Shown: positions 40,701 through 50,999 of the stretch, one piece after another | Position numbering within the stretch: position 1 is the stretch's first letter | Layout of the letters: each line of letters starts with the position of its first letter | NCBI GenBank assembly: GCA_900323505.1 | Contig: OOIN01000030.1 | Location: 310,001 to 374,000, forward strand | Reading direction: 5' to 3' | Length of the DNA: 64,000 bases | Source of the DNA: Ustilago trichophora | Lineage: Eukaryota > Basidiomycota > Ustilaginomycetes > Ustilaginales > Ustilaginaceae | Made by a program: the position numbers and the translations under genes | Notes under the pieces: generated by a model | Databases searched by the model: none | Told to the model about the DNA's origin: nothing | The model's input: only the letters and a program-made list of their open reading frames with translations

Positions 40701-42690
40701 GATTGCTAAATCAGTTGCGAGACTGAGCTGCAGCGGAAGGTGGCAACATCGAGATGTAGTCGAGGACAGCCGAGCCAGCCACGATTTTGGGTGTTGTACA
40801 GCTCACCTCGCGTCTGTTGGACCGGCTTTTTGATTTTTCCGAGGATAGGCCGGCTCCGTGCAATGTTAAAAACAAAGACGGTGTTGCACATCAATGTCGA
40901 TCAGTGTCAAGCTTGAAGCCGGACATGAGATGTCGCTGAGAACGCGCGCCACGATGCAAGAGTAATATGCGAGTGCAAGTCGCTGCATCTCGAAAAGAGG
41001 CGTGGGCAAAAAATTGTGCCCTTACCGAGCAGAGCAGGGTGGCTTTTTGCTGTCGGGCTTGGCTCTGCTTGACCCGATCATTCCAAGTCGCCTCTGGACC
41101 GACGAAGCTGCTTGACACGCTGTACACACTAGTGTGGTGTCGGCCAAGGGTATTCCTGTGTCCTTGCCGGAGGTTGCCAGCCTGATCCGAGGAAGAGGAG
41201 ACACAGCAGGAATCAATGCACTGACTCCGACTCTACCTTTCTTGACCAGAATGACTTTCAATGCGGTGTAGGGATAGGCCCTGATCATGTTGTTCGGCAT
41301 ACGGACCGACTCGATGAAGCGAGATAGCGTTCCTTGTCATAGGAGCCGGACGCTTTAACCGACCGCCCTATCCCATCATCCCTGCAGCGTTCCCATCGCG
41401 TGAAGCTTTGAGTTGCGGCGAAGCAGACGAGACAGTAGAGCATGCCACCGATTATCCCAGGCTATGGTGGCAAGCTGATACTGGGCACCGTCGCTTCCGG
41501 TGAGCGAGAACAACATACTTGCCAAGGGCGGAAGCATCGTGAAGGTGGAGGCTTCCATGGGCGTGGGCAACCGAATTTTTGGGTCGAAGAATTCAGCGCC
41601 TGGCGTGATTTAGCGCATGATATGTGCCGCAGCTAGCGTCTCCGCGTTCCGCTCTTGAAGTGACCCAGATGCTCCTACCGCAAGCATTCTAAGTGACCTT
41701 TCATCATCCGTGTTCTTCTAGGAATGGACGGTCGATACTGCGGCGGGTTTCTTCTCGCTGACCATCAGACCCAGGACACCCTCGCGTCAGGCGCTAGTCG
41801 CTTAACGAGATAGATGGGATATGGCGGTGCAACGTCGGGAGGGCGCCAACTTTGTCGAACGGCTTTGGCTCGAAACGATCGCGCCATCAGACCGATCATA
41901 TCAGGTGCACCCTGTAAATCAAAACACCCTGCAATCAAAGCCTCCAAGATCACTTTGGTTTGTTTGCCATGTCTTGGCAGACGGTGCCGCCTTTGCAAAG
42001 ACGACTGATTTGTCCTGCTGCGTGCGCGCTCATAGGTTTAACGACAGAGCGGTGTCTGATATGCTAGACTTGTTTGCCGGTCGCAGCTTCGCCGGCATGG
42101 ATCAAAGCAAGTCTCGCTTCAGACTGGATGATCACATCGATTCCGACTACCCGTTCTGCTTGTGCACTGAGCATTATCTGGCTTCTCATTTGTCTTCATG
42201 TTGAGCTGAGCACCATTCGTCCGGAAAGGTAGCGAGTAGCGTACGAGAAAGTTGTACTTACTTCCGTGAGTAGCGGTCTCTCCTTGGCTCGGATGTACAG
42301 TACAGTACAGGACTTGGATGAAGTCCAAAATACCAGGTCAATAACAAGGGGCGGGATGCAGGGTGGTGCAAGAGGATGCAGCCCAACTTCGAGGATCAGG
42401 TCGCTCGACGTGTGCTCGCGCATCTGTGGAATCTGGTCTGAGCTTAGGTTAACAGACCATAGTGCGGCAGGACTTCATGCTGTCGGTCGTCGTGATGCAT
42501 GGGTCGTGACAGACGCTCCATAATCTATTGCGTATTGTACAGTGGTGATGAGAGGCAAAGTCTATTATCTATGAAAAGCTGCTTATGGTGTTGGTCAAAG
42601 ATGAGTCGTGGTAAGCAGACTGAATGGAAGGCGATCGCTGGCGCTGCTGACTGACAAAGCATATGATGGCAAAAGCTCACTTCCATGTGT
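31797..42690. other. Gene-free stretch of about 11 kb
   Basis: All open frames here are short and of random appearance (the longest is 243 codons at 34337-35068), with no recognisable domain, no codon pattern like the flanking genes, and no RNA gene found. No transposon protein fragment was seen. The stretch holds A- and T-runs (32090-32102, 32870-32940, 34450-34530) and a cluster of TACTGTA/TACAGTA words, mainly at 35.0-36.4 kb. Flanking gene spacing elsewhere is usually below 1.5 kb. It could be a centromere core, another silent region, or host a non-coding RNA. I cannot tell which. Confidence 0.6.
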
Positions 42691-44280
42691 CTACAACCAG
42701 AAGGTCTTGCCAAATGGAACAGCCAGCAAACGCTCTGGATCGTCCGACGTCTGCTGAATCTCTTTGTGCAATTGCCAGTAGGGGTCGTCCCAGGTCTCGT
42801 CCGACATGGACCATGTGCCCCAGTGCATGGCAAACGCGCGCTTGCTGCCAATGTCGCGTGTCACTTGGACCGACTCAGTGACGTGCATGTGCTGGATCTG
42901 CATGTGCCAACGTGGCTCGTACGAGCCTATTGGCAAGCAAGCGACGTCGAATGGACCCAGTGCTCGGCCAATTGCTGTAAAGAGCGAAGGAGAGTAGCCC
43001 GTGTCTCCACAAAAGAACAGAGATCGAGCTTCAGGTGCTGTGCTGGGCGAGCGGGAACGGGACCGAGCTGTACAATTGTGGTCAGAGTAGACGCGAACGG
43101 CGTACGAGTTCCACAGGGTTGTATTGGTGTCGAGAGGGGTTCTAGCACTCCAGTGACTGGCAGGCACGGCAGTGACATCGAAGCATCTTGTGTGCTCACT
43201 TGCGCCATCACCCTTGGATGGCACACGGACGGTCAGAGGCATTCTGCTTTGCTGCCACCAATCGAGCTCCACAATACGCTCCGAATCGATGCCGTACTGG
43301 TTCAAAATGCAAGCAAGCCCGATGGGTACGACGAAAAGCGTATGCTCGGGAATGAGTGGGAGGACATCGATGTCGAGATGGTCGAAATGGTTGTGAGTGA
43401 GGAGGACGACGTCGATGGCTGCATTGGAAACGAGCTCTTGGATGGTGCAGGGCATGGGACGCATCCTGGTAGGACTGAACAAGCTTGCTACGGGTTGCTC
43501 GCCAAAGACAGGGTCTGTGAGGATGGTTACGCCGTCGAGCTGAATCAGACAAGTGGATTGGCCGATCCAGGTGAACGAGGACTGACTTGCATCGCGAACG
43601 ACTGGTGTCAAGGTCTCTGTCTTTTCGGACAAGCTGGTTGAAGCAGAGGCAAAGAGCTCATTCCACTTGATACGCTCGACCGGAAGCAGCATTTCGATCT
43701 TTTGGCGGCCTTCCTGCGTCTTTTGGTCTGCTTTGTAGCCGCCATCCCACCAGATGCGTGGTTTGTAAAAGACGCTGTAGAAGAGCTTCCAGTAGACCCA
43801 TTCCCATGCACCCTGCTCGCGCCATTCTGGAACAACGTTGGCGTAGCGACCTAGCACCTTGAGCGACGAGAAGCGTTTGTGGATGCGCGTGACTTCAGCG
43901 TCAGTCGCGCCGCCATACCAAGATGTCGTGCGTGTTGGCGTGGCAGGCGGAGAGAGGGCATCAACATCCTCGTTGCTGGCATCGAGACCTTGCTGCCTAA
44001 GGATCTCTTGTGCCTTGTTTCGTTCTGCGCTGCCGTCTGATCTCGAGTTCTTGGAGTTGGTATGCGCAAGTACACCGACACGTTCTGCAACACGCACGCC
44101 TGAAGAGATGGCGTGTGGTGGGAGAAGAGGTGCGCGCAATGGATACCTTCTCTTGCGCGAGGCGAGTTCGCGTCTGCGGATGGTCTCCTGCGCCAGGTAA
44201 TATAGACCCCACCCTGCGACATAAAGCGAGGAGATAGAGACAAGCGCTGTCTTTATCTGTTGAGGTTTGGTGGGCAGCAT
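42691..44280 (-). CDS. Metallo-beta-lactamase-fold phospholipase (FMP30/NAPE-PLD-like)
   Basis: 529 residues from the ATG at 44280. An N-terminal membrane segment (ALVSISSLYVAGWGLYYLA) suggests anchoring; yeast Fmp30 is mitochondrial. The metallo-beta-lactamase core starts at FTWIGQSTCLIQLDGVTILTDPVF. The metal motif is LLTHNHFDHLD near residue 295, followed by the CGDTGYS aspartate and the AMHWGTW histidine near the end. The PVFGEQPVASLFSPTRMRPMP loop and VPASHWSARTPLD block are typical of NAPE-PLD relatives, which cleave N-acyl-phosphatidylethanolamine to N-acylethanolamine. All zinc ligands are visible, so it should be active. Antisense frames across it (42685-43641) are shadows. Confidence 0.88.
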   Translation of the reverse strand: MLPTKPQQIKTALVSISSLYVAGWGLYYLAQETIRRRELASRKRRYPLRAPLLPPHAISSGVRVAERVGVLAHTNSKNSRSDGSAERNKAQEILRQQGLDASNEDVDALSPPATPTRTTSWYGGATDAEVTRIHKRFSSLKVLGRYANVVPEWREQGAWEWVYWKLFYSVFYKPRIWWDGGYKADQKTQEGRQKIEMLLPVERIKWNELFASASTSLSEKTETLTPVVRDASQSSFTWIGQSTCLIQLDGVTILTDPVFGEQPVASLFSPTRMRPMPCTIQELVSNAAIDVVLLTHNHFDHLDIDVLPLIPEHTLFVVPIGLACILNQYGIDSERIVELDWWQQSRMPLTVRVPSKGDGASEHTRCFDVTAVPASHWSARTPLDTNTTLWNSYAVRVYSDHNCTARSRSRSPSTAPEARSLFFCGDTGYSPSLFTAIGRALGPFDVACLPIGSYEPRWHMQIQHMHVTESVQVTRDIGSKRAFAMHWGTWSMSDETWDDPYWQLHKEIQQTSDDPERLLAVPFGKTFWL

Positions 44281-44599
44281 GGCGGCTTAGCCGGATGGCA
44301 ACCGAGCCTCTTGTCGAGGTGCTCGTGCTGAGTCGGCGGCCAGGCACTTTTGCCTCAAGCACACCCTTGATCGTGCTTGATCGTTGTCGGAGGCGACCCG
44401 AGGAATGATGCTGTGCTCTGATCACGAGACGATGCTGACTCTTGTTTTCGGAAAGGGGCCGATGCAATGATGTGATGGCATCAAGCAAAGGGTTGGTACG
44501 ACCTGCTCTTGTTGCGTGTGTGTGTGACAGCTCGGTGGAGGCATGCACACTTTTTGTGGCCCCTCGCCTCGAGCTTTAAATTTTCTGTGTTTCTTTTCT

Positions 44600-44633
<34 letters not shown>

Positions 44634-45101
44634 CTTCTTTTTCTCGCTGTCTTCGGGGTCTTTCCGATGCAAAAAGCCCGGAGAGATTCGGTACCACCGA
44701 ATCACCCAAATTTCACTGGATGGTGGATGGGATTGAGGATCGGGCTAGAGCCGATCTAGAAGCAAGATTCCTCCACTTTTTGCCTTTGTTGGTTCTGGCT
44801 CGCATGCACGTCCTTTCAGCAGACCAACAAAGGGACCCTGAATTCTCTCACGCTGAATACATTTAGCCATCAACTTCACTTCCCTTTGTTCGTCACCCCG
44901 GCACATCCGACAATCAGCTTAGGCGCATTGCGACAGACAGGGCCGGCGCGAGTCTAAGCCAGCCAGCTTCAGCGAACTATAAAAGCCTGCCTCGTGACCA
45001 CTTTCGATTCTACCTACGCCTTCCGTCTTGCCATCACATCGGTAGCATCCGATCTACCCCAACACTTTCAGAGAGGTTTGAGTGAACTATAACACAGCAA
45101 A
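44281..45101. other. Divergent region between the FMP30-like gene and RAM1, with a 29-base T-run
   Basis: About 820 bases. A pure T tract lies at 44603-44631. The rest holds only short frames. TATAAAAG occurs at about 44980 (ACTATAAAAGCC), 120 bases before the RAM1 ATG, and is a plausible TATA box for that gene. Confidence 0.5.
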
Positions 45102-46934
45102 ATGCCCGCAATCAGAGCAGCAGCATGGCCTGCGCCTCTTGATAATGTCTTCACTCAGACCTCTGACGACCAGCTCGACACTGAAGAAGCCATCAATGCT
45201 CTCTTTTCACGCCTGCGACCATCAAGACTCGACTTTGGCAAGGATGCTGTCACCAACAGGGGACCCGTCATCAATCCATGGCTTTCCGAAGCTGAACAAC
45301 ACCAGCAGCGTGCGAAAGCATCAGCTGATGACAAAGCCGCACCCAAACCAACTCTGCTTCTCGAGAGGCAAGCCCATGTCAACTTTCTCACAAAGCTCCT
45401 CGAGCCGCTTTCAGGTGCTTACACCGCTTTCGACACCAATCGATCTTGGCTACTCTACTGGATTTTGCACTCTTACGATCTGCTCTCGGTATCTCTTGAT
45501 CCGAAAGGCCGCGCTAGGGCTATTGCCACCTTACTATCGTTCCAGAATAGAGCCACTGGCGGATTCGGCGGCGGTCCCGATCAGATCGCTCACCTAATGG
45601 CCACCTACGCAGCTGTATCTGCTCTTGCTATCATTGGCGGTCCTGGCCCCACGCCGACTGCACAAGATATTGCAAATGGAATCTCTGTCGAGGTCGGTCG
45701 CGGAGGTTGGGACGATATCGACCGCGAAAAGATGCTCGAGTGGATCTCGAGCCTCAAGCAGCCCGATGGCAGCTTCTTGGTGCACGTCAACGGCGAAGTC
45801 GATGTTCGCGCCGGATACTGCGTAGTCTGCATCACTACTCTTCTCGGCATCTCCACGCCAGGGCTGATTGATGGCATGGCTCCCTTTATCACCAGCTGCC
45901 AGACCTACGAAGGCGGCATTGCTGCAGCCAGCCAGCCCACCTATCAGCAAGGCAGCTCAGCAGAAGACGACATCACTCTTGTCTCTGACGACGTCCCACG
46001 ACCACCACTGGGGGAGGCGCACGGCGGCTACACATACTGTGCTGCAGCAAGCCATCTTGCCCTCACGCTCCTTGAATTTTCACTTGGGGGCTCCACTTCC
46101 TCCTCATCAGCAACTCCCACAGCAGCCAACTTCTCCCTACAGCCAACAGCATCCCTGAATCGCGATGCGCTCATTCGATGGGCTACTGCGCAGCAAGGCA
46201 TTCCGTTCGAAGGCTGTGGATTCCGTGGGCGCACCAACAAGCTCGTAGACGGCTGCTACGGCTGGTTTTCCGGTGCCGGACTGTTCACAGTCCTCTCGGC
46301 CATGATCGAAGCCGAGCTCATTGAAGACGCACATGCACGCCTCTCTTCCTCGAAACCGACCAAATTTACAGGAGCTGAAGATTTCAATGGAATGCTTACC
46401 GTCCCACCCACACCTTCCGTCTTTGCCCCTGCCACAGACAGCACCAGCACCAGCGCTGGCTCTTGGAAAACAGAATCCACCCTCGACAACGCCTCCGACT
46501 CGGACGACGACACAGACGATCTCTCTCCACTGACGCTCTTCGACCGCGTCGGCTTGCAGGAGTACATCCTCGTCGCAGCCCAACGCACCACCGCAGAAGG
46601 TGGCGGTTTGCGCGATAAACCAGGCAAACGACCAGACGCCTACCACACGTGCTACAACCTCTGCGGTCTCAGCCTCTCCCAGCACTCCGTACGTTTAAGC
46701 ACCGAGACTTCAACATTCCTTTACCAGCATTACAAAGGGGAAGACGAGTGGAATAGGCACGTGTACGCCACCATGCTGGCTTGGTCTCTGTCGGCAAGGG
46801 ACGAGATCGTGGTCGAGGCGAGATCGGATACGCCAGATGCAAAGAGCAACAGGCTGAACCCTACACATCCCATTTTCAACATCACTTTCCCCAGAGCAAA
46901 GACATTTATGGATTGGGCTTATAGACAGGCGTAG
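45102..46934 (+). CDS. RAM1: Protein farnesyltransferase beta subunit
   Basis: 610 residues from the ATG at 45102. The alpha-alpha barrel prenyltransferase repeats are clear: LLYWILHSYDLLS, GGFGGGPDQIAHLMATYAAVSAL, SLKQPDGSFLVHVNGEVDVRAGYC, YEGGIAA, AHGGYTYCAAASHLAL, GCGFRGRTNKLVDGCYGWF and KPGKRPDAYHTCYNLCGLS. The zinc ligands are the Asp and Cys of DVRAGYC and the His of DAYHTC. The RTNKLVDGCYGWF block binds farnesyl diphosphate. The enzyme adds farnesyl to CaaX cysteines of Ras proteins and of lipopeptide mating pheromones. The split between the Zn Asp/Cys block and the last repeat carries Ser/Thr-rich and acidic inserts, making it longer than yeast Ram1 (431 residues). GGTase-I beta is a relative, but the overall match is to FTase. 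Confidence 0.9.
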   Translation: MPAIRAAAWPAPLDNVFTQTSDDQLDTEEAINALFSRLRPSRLDFGKDAVTNRGPVINPWLSEAEQHQQRAKASADDKAAPKPTLLLERQAHVNFLTKLLEPLSGAYTAFDTNRSWLLYWILHSYDLLSVSLDPKGRARAIATLLSFQNRATGGFGGGPDQIAHLMATYAAVSALAIIGGPGPTPTAQDIANGISVEVGRGGWDDIDREKMLEWISSLKQPDGSFLVHVNGEVDVRAGYCVVCITTLLGISTPGLIDGMAPFITSCQTYEGGIAAASQPTYQQGSSAEDDITLVSDDVPRPPLGEAHGGYTYCAAASHLALTLLEFSLGGSTSSSSATPTAANFSLQPTASLNRDALIRWATAQQGIPFEGCGFRGRTNKLVDGCYGWFSGAGLFTVLSAMIEAELIEDAHARLSSSKPTKFTGAEDFNGMLTVPPTPSVFAPATDSTSTSAGSWKTESTLDNASDSDDDTDDLSPLTLFDRVGLQEYILVAAQRTTAEGGGLRDKPGKRPDAYHTCYNLCGLSLSQHSVRLSTETSTFLYQHYKGEDEWNRHVYATMLAWSLSARDEIVVEARSDTPDAKSNRLNPTHPIFNITFPRAKTFMDWAYRQA

Positions 46935-47191
46935 ACAAGACAACAGCAGCAATTCCTTCATCGTGCGAGATGATTCTCTCAAGTGTTGACGCCTGTGAAA
47001 GAGAATGCTGAGCTGAGCGTGTTTGCCACCGCAATCGAGGCGGGCGTGCAAGCGACCCGGTTCATGTTGCACACACTCTAAAAAGTCATTCGCTGGTTCC
47101 AACTACATCAAGTTGGTTTATGAAGACAAGAGCGATACACACACGTCCCTCGTGATTGATCTGCTTGCATCTTGATCTCTTCTTCGAAGCA
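46935..47191. terminator. Convergent 3' region of RAM1 and the amidohydrolase gene
   Basis: 257 bases between facing stop codons. It should hold both poly(A) sites; no clear signal can be picked by eye. Confidence 0.35.
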
Positions 47192-50100
47192 TTACACGCT
47201 GACCACCTCTGTCCCTCGCTTCGAGTGCAAAGCCACCACCTTAGCTCCGTACTCGAAGGGATTTCCATCATACACCACGAACTCCTCGTCCTCATTCTCC
47301 TTGACATCCTGTTCCTGCTGTTGGATGTGCAGCACGTCATCGATACCCGACGAGATCAGCTGAACGATGTGTTCCTTGTCCACGAGTCCGTTGGTCTCCA
47401 ATGCAGCCCGAGTGGCATCCCAAAGAAGGTTGGATGCCATCCAAGCTTCTTCGATTTTAAGGCCTACTTTGACACCTGCCTTGAGGAGGCTTGAAAGCGT
47501 GGTTTCGCGCGTCAAGGGCGGTCCACTGAGGCCTCGGATCTCGTCAAATGTTCGAGGCCAGGTTTGCGGGATGAGCAAAACCCCGACGTTACGTTTGGCC
47601 AGTTCGTCTGCGACCAAGTGACCTTCAGCTGCTCCAGAGATGACAAGTTTGACCAAAGGGAAGGCATCGACGAGGCGAAGAACTTGGCTGATGTGATCAG
47701 CTCGCAGGGCGGTCACGACCAGAGGGAGGTCGCCGGATGCTACTCGCGCCCAAACGTCTCTGGTCGCGCTGGACTTCTTGACATCCTCGTTGCTAGAAGC
47801 TGAGAGAAGCTGTCGCAAAAGCCCGATCTGCTCCGAGACACTAGGTCCTCCACCACCGTTATGCGTCAATGTAATGTGAACTGCCACTTCCTCGACCTCA
47901 AGGGCTCCAGGCGAAAGCACCGTCGATGCACCGGTGTCAAATTTGACCGAAATGCCAGAGAAGAAAGTGTCACTCTGGGGGAAAACGATTCCTTTAGTGA
48001 CACCGCTGGCACGGGCCCGAACGAGGTCGTGTCCTCCCCATTGCAATCCGTCCACTGCTCTGGCTGTGGGCCAGGAGCGCAAGTACTCCGCAGTGGAAAG
48101 GGCGGGATTGGCCGAGTTGACGGGGTTCAAGGTGTAGCCGTCAGAAGTTTCTGCTTCGGCGACAATGTCGGTGAGACCGAGGTTCGAGCCGAAACTGGTG
48201 AGTCCTGGTAGAACCACACCTCCGTGTGCATCGATGATGTGGACCGAAGAGTCAGAGGGGCATACAGAGGATGGGCAGCTTTCGCCACTGCACAAAACCT
48301 TGCCACCAGCAACGACGATTCGACCGTTGCCCGAGGTAAAGGTGGTGGAAGAGATGCGGGACTTGCTGCCGAACTTGCGGAAGAAGCGCTGGCCGACGTT
48401 GGTAATTACGGTACAGTTGGGAGTAGGCTCCTTTGCAGAGGGGAAAGCGAGTTTTTCAAAGGCGATGATCTCGGTGTACGATTTCTTGACCTCTTCGATC
48501 TCGGTGCTAAAGTTGCCGGCTCGAGGAGCAGATGGCGCAGCTTGGGAAGGCCTCTGCTCGATTTCGGCCTCACCGCGAGGCAGATCCGGGCTGGGTACAG
48601 GAGCATGGGGTCCAAGCTGGGGCACACCATCGATCACCACTTCGACGGGCGTTGCTCCCATCCTCAAAGGGTGGGTGTTCCACAGAACCAGATCCGCATC
48701 CCATCCTTTTCTGATGTATCCCAGCCTGTGGTCTAGACCAAGTCTTTCAGCCGGGGCGGAAATCACACTGCGCAGAGCCTCCGTCTCTCCCAATCCAAAG
48801 TGATGCGCCTGAGCGGCCTGGTTGAGGATCCTTCGCGAGTCAGTGACTGGGTGGTCGGACTTGTAGATGGGAGTGATGTTGTGCGAAGCGAGGATGGGAC
48901 CGGTGAAAGGGGTACCGAAATAGGCTTCGAGCTTGTAGTTGGCATTGGTGCTGAAAATCGCAATGGCAGGGGTGACGTTTCCGTAGGTCTGCTTGAGAAG
49001 GTCAGGAACGAGGTAAGACTCATGAGCATGGTGGAAAGCTGCCACAGGGAATCGGAACTCGTTCGAGTGGCGGACAAAGGCCTCAAAGTCTACTTGGGTG
49101 TAGCAATGGGTGTTGAGCTTGACTTTGCCGCGGAGAAGGGCAACAAGAGCCTCGAGCTCAAGGTCGTCAGGGAACTCGGCTTCGGCCAGGGTCGAGGGAG
49201 CCGAGTCAGTACCGTGGAGATTGGCAAAGGACTTGGCAGAGTCACAGAAGGCATCCTGCTTGTTCTTGAGATCCCTAGCGGCGTTGAAGGTGCGTCGGAA
49301 GTCCCAAGCTTCGTCAAAGCGAGTCATCTTGTAGACTCGACGGGCGTTTTCACCACAAGCCATTTTCATGTACCTCCAGCTCGAGCTGCTATCGTTACGA
49401 TGGAGACCTGTTTCTACGTCAAACTCCTGCAAAGAATGCTCAGACGAAGCGCCTTTGCCTTGTCCGAGGCGAGCAAGGGAGGTAGGCGGCTCAATAAGTC
49501 GATCTTGAGGGAGACGCGAAGAGGGCTGCCTATACTTGATGGGGAAAGCCTGACCACCCATCGAGTTGGCCGAACCGGGAAGGACGAGACCGGTAGTGAT
49601 ACCGCCAGCGAGCGATTTGTGGAACGAGACGTCGTGTTGGTTCATGCCGTCAATGGTACGGAGGTAGGGGTTGGTGTTCTTGCCAATGCTATTGACATCG
49701 TCGTGGCCGGGGAGAGCGGGTAGGGCACCGACAGACAGATGGACGTGCATATCGACCAGTCCGGGCGTCACCCATCGACCAGCAGCGTCGACCACCTTGA
49801 CCTTGGAGTCTGCGAGGAACTCGTTGTCCTTGGTATTGGCGATACGCTTGATGATACCCTGCGATAGCAGAACGTCGCGCTCGTGAAGAACCTCGTTTCC
49901 GTCATCGTTACCAGTCCAGAGGGTCGCGTTGCGAATCACTACATCCTGGAGGTTGGCCTCGGCTCTCTCGGAGCGCTTCCTGTCATGGAAGTTGACAGGT
50001 GGACCGACGGGCGCAGAGATGGCATCACATTTGGCAAGCGAGGCAGCAAAGACGTTCTGGACGTGCGGGTGAGGCGAGGGCTGGTAGACATGGTGCTCGG

Positions 50101-50275
50101 TGCCCTCGAAGGTGGTGGTGAGAGCACCAAGGTAGTAGACGAGCGTGACGAGGCCTACAAGGGAGAGAAACGAGGATCGCAAGGTGAGCGGCATGCGGGG
50201 CTTGCGAGCAGGCGCAGATGAGTAGCTGGGCAGCGTGGCATCTGCCTGCGACTTGGCGTCAGTGAACGACGACAT
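47192..50275 (-). CDS. Membrane-anchored tandem amidohydrolase-like protein
   Basis: The first ATG is at 50275 (MSSFTDAKSQADATLP), giving 1027 residues; the frame extends upstream only to a TTG. A single membrane segment lies near residues 35-55 (SFLSLVGLVTLVYYLGAL), so it is probably type II. The first half is an amidohydrolase TIM barrel: VIRNATLWTGNDD, then VTPGLVDMHVHLSV with the metal-binding HxH, the AAFHHAHES histidines and YKSDHPV aspartate, then GYIRKGWDADLVLWNTHPL. The second half begins a similar barrel (RIVVAGGKVL...VVLPGLTSFGSNLGL) but the HxH is replaced, so it looks like an inactive duplicate. Substrate is unknown; relatives include imidazolonepropionase- and dihydroorotase-like enzymes. 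Confidence 0.8.
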   Translation of the reverse strand: MSSFTDAKSQADATLPSYSSAPARKPRMPLTLRSSFLSLVGLVTLVYYLGALTTTFEGTEHHVYQPSPHPHVQNVFAASLAKCDAISAPVGPPVNFHDRKRSERAEANLQDVVIRNATLWTGNDDGNEVLHERDVLLSQGIIKRIANTKDNEFLADSKVKVVDAAGRWVTPGLVDMHVHLSVGALPALPGHDDVNSIGKNTNPYLRTIDGMNQHDVSFHKSLAGGITTGLVLPGSANSMGGQAFPIKYRQPSSRLPQDRLIEPPTSLARLGQGKGASSEHSLQEFDVETGLHRNDSSSSWRYMKMACGENARRVYKMTRFDEAWDFRRTFNAARDLKNKQDAFCDSAKSFANLHGTDSAPSTLAEAEFPDDLELEALVALLRGKVKLNTHCYTQVDFEAFVRHSNEFRFPVAAFHHAHESYLVPDLLKQTYGNVTPAIAIFSTNANYKLEAYFGTPFTGPILASHNITPIYKSDHPVTDSRRILNQAAQAHHFGLGETEALRSVISAPAERLGLDHRLGYIRKGWDADLVLWNTHPLRMGATPVEVVIDGVPQLGPHAPVPSPDLPRGEAEIEQRPSQAAPSAPRAGNFSTEIEEVKKSYTEIIAFEKLAFPSAKEPTPNCTVITNVGQRFFRKFGSKSRISSTTFTSGNGRIVVAGGKVLCSGESCPSSVCPSDSSVHIIDAHGGVVLPGLTSFGSNLGLTDIVAEAETSDGYTLNPVNSANPALSTAEYLRSWPTARAVDGLQWGGHDLVRARASGVTKGIVFPQSDTFFSGISVKFDTGASTVLSPGALEVEEVAVHITLTHNGGGGPSVSEQIGLLRQLLSASSNEDVKKSSATRDVWARVASGDLPLVVTALRADHISQVLRLVDAFPLVKLVISGAAEGHLVADELAKRNVGVLLIPQTWPRTFDEIRGLSGPPLTRETTLSSLLKAGVKVGLKIEEAWMASNLLWDATRAALETNGLVDKEHIVQLISSGIDDVLHIQQQEQDVKENEDEEFVVYDGNPFEYGAKVVALHSKRGTEVVSV

Positions 50276-50999
50276 GGTTACCAAGTTGGAGAACGTGGTA
50301 GGGTCTGTCGCTCAGCAGTTGGTGGTGGTGGTCATCAAGAAAGGGAGGAAGCGTGGACACTGTGAGGCTGATCGGATCGCCTCGGGACGAGAGCACGCGA
50401 GCACGGCCCTCGGGCACTGTCACGCCATCACGCCGACTGGTCAGTCACACCCTTCACTCTCATATTACTGGCACTTGACCGGTCACGGCTGTCAAACCTG
50501 AGGCATACGACACTGTTTTCCAGTGCGCAATATGAGCAAAGGAGCCGGAAGCGGACTTTTTTGAAGAGATCCGGCAATGCAATTGGCTAAAAGGAAGTCA
50601 GGATGAGGCTAGCAAAGAGTCGAGGGCGGAGCTGTTCGTTCCGACCGCTGATCGTGTGTGTCGTGCATGATGCGCTCGGCATTTTTCACACTTTTTTTTT
50701 CTTCGCATTCCAACAGCAGGACCCTTGCCTCGGCGACAAGCGCGGCCAATTTCAGTATCATATCCGACCTTCATCTTTTTTGCGAGTGGCTTGGTAGCGA
50801 CGAACGCATCCCACCCATTTCACTCAGTCGTCTTTCTTGTTGTTGCAGTGACGGGATACAATCATCAGTTTTGACTTTAAACAGAGACAGGGTATGTAGT
50901 AGTACAAATTTGAACGTGAGCATGTCATGCTACATCAGAGGGAGGAAATGGAAACGTCGGATTGTGATTCCGGTCCAATCCCTTGGGGAGCTAGTCGTT
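50276..50999. other. Intergenic region upstream of the amidohydrolase gene
   Basis: About 720 bases between two minus-strand genes. It should contain the amidohydrolase promoter and the 3' end of the UNC93-like gene. A T-run lies at about 50692-50700. No gene seen. Confidence 0.4.

Noticed and set aside
42685..43641. 318-codon plus-strand frame
   Set aside because: Antisense to the metallo-hydrolase with its THNHFDHLD motif.
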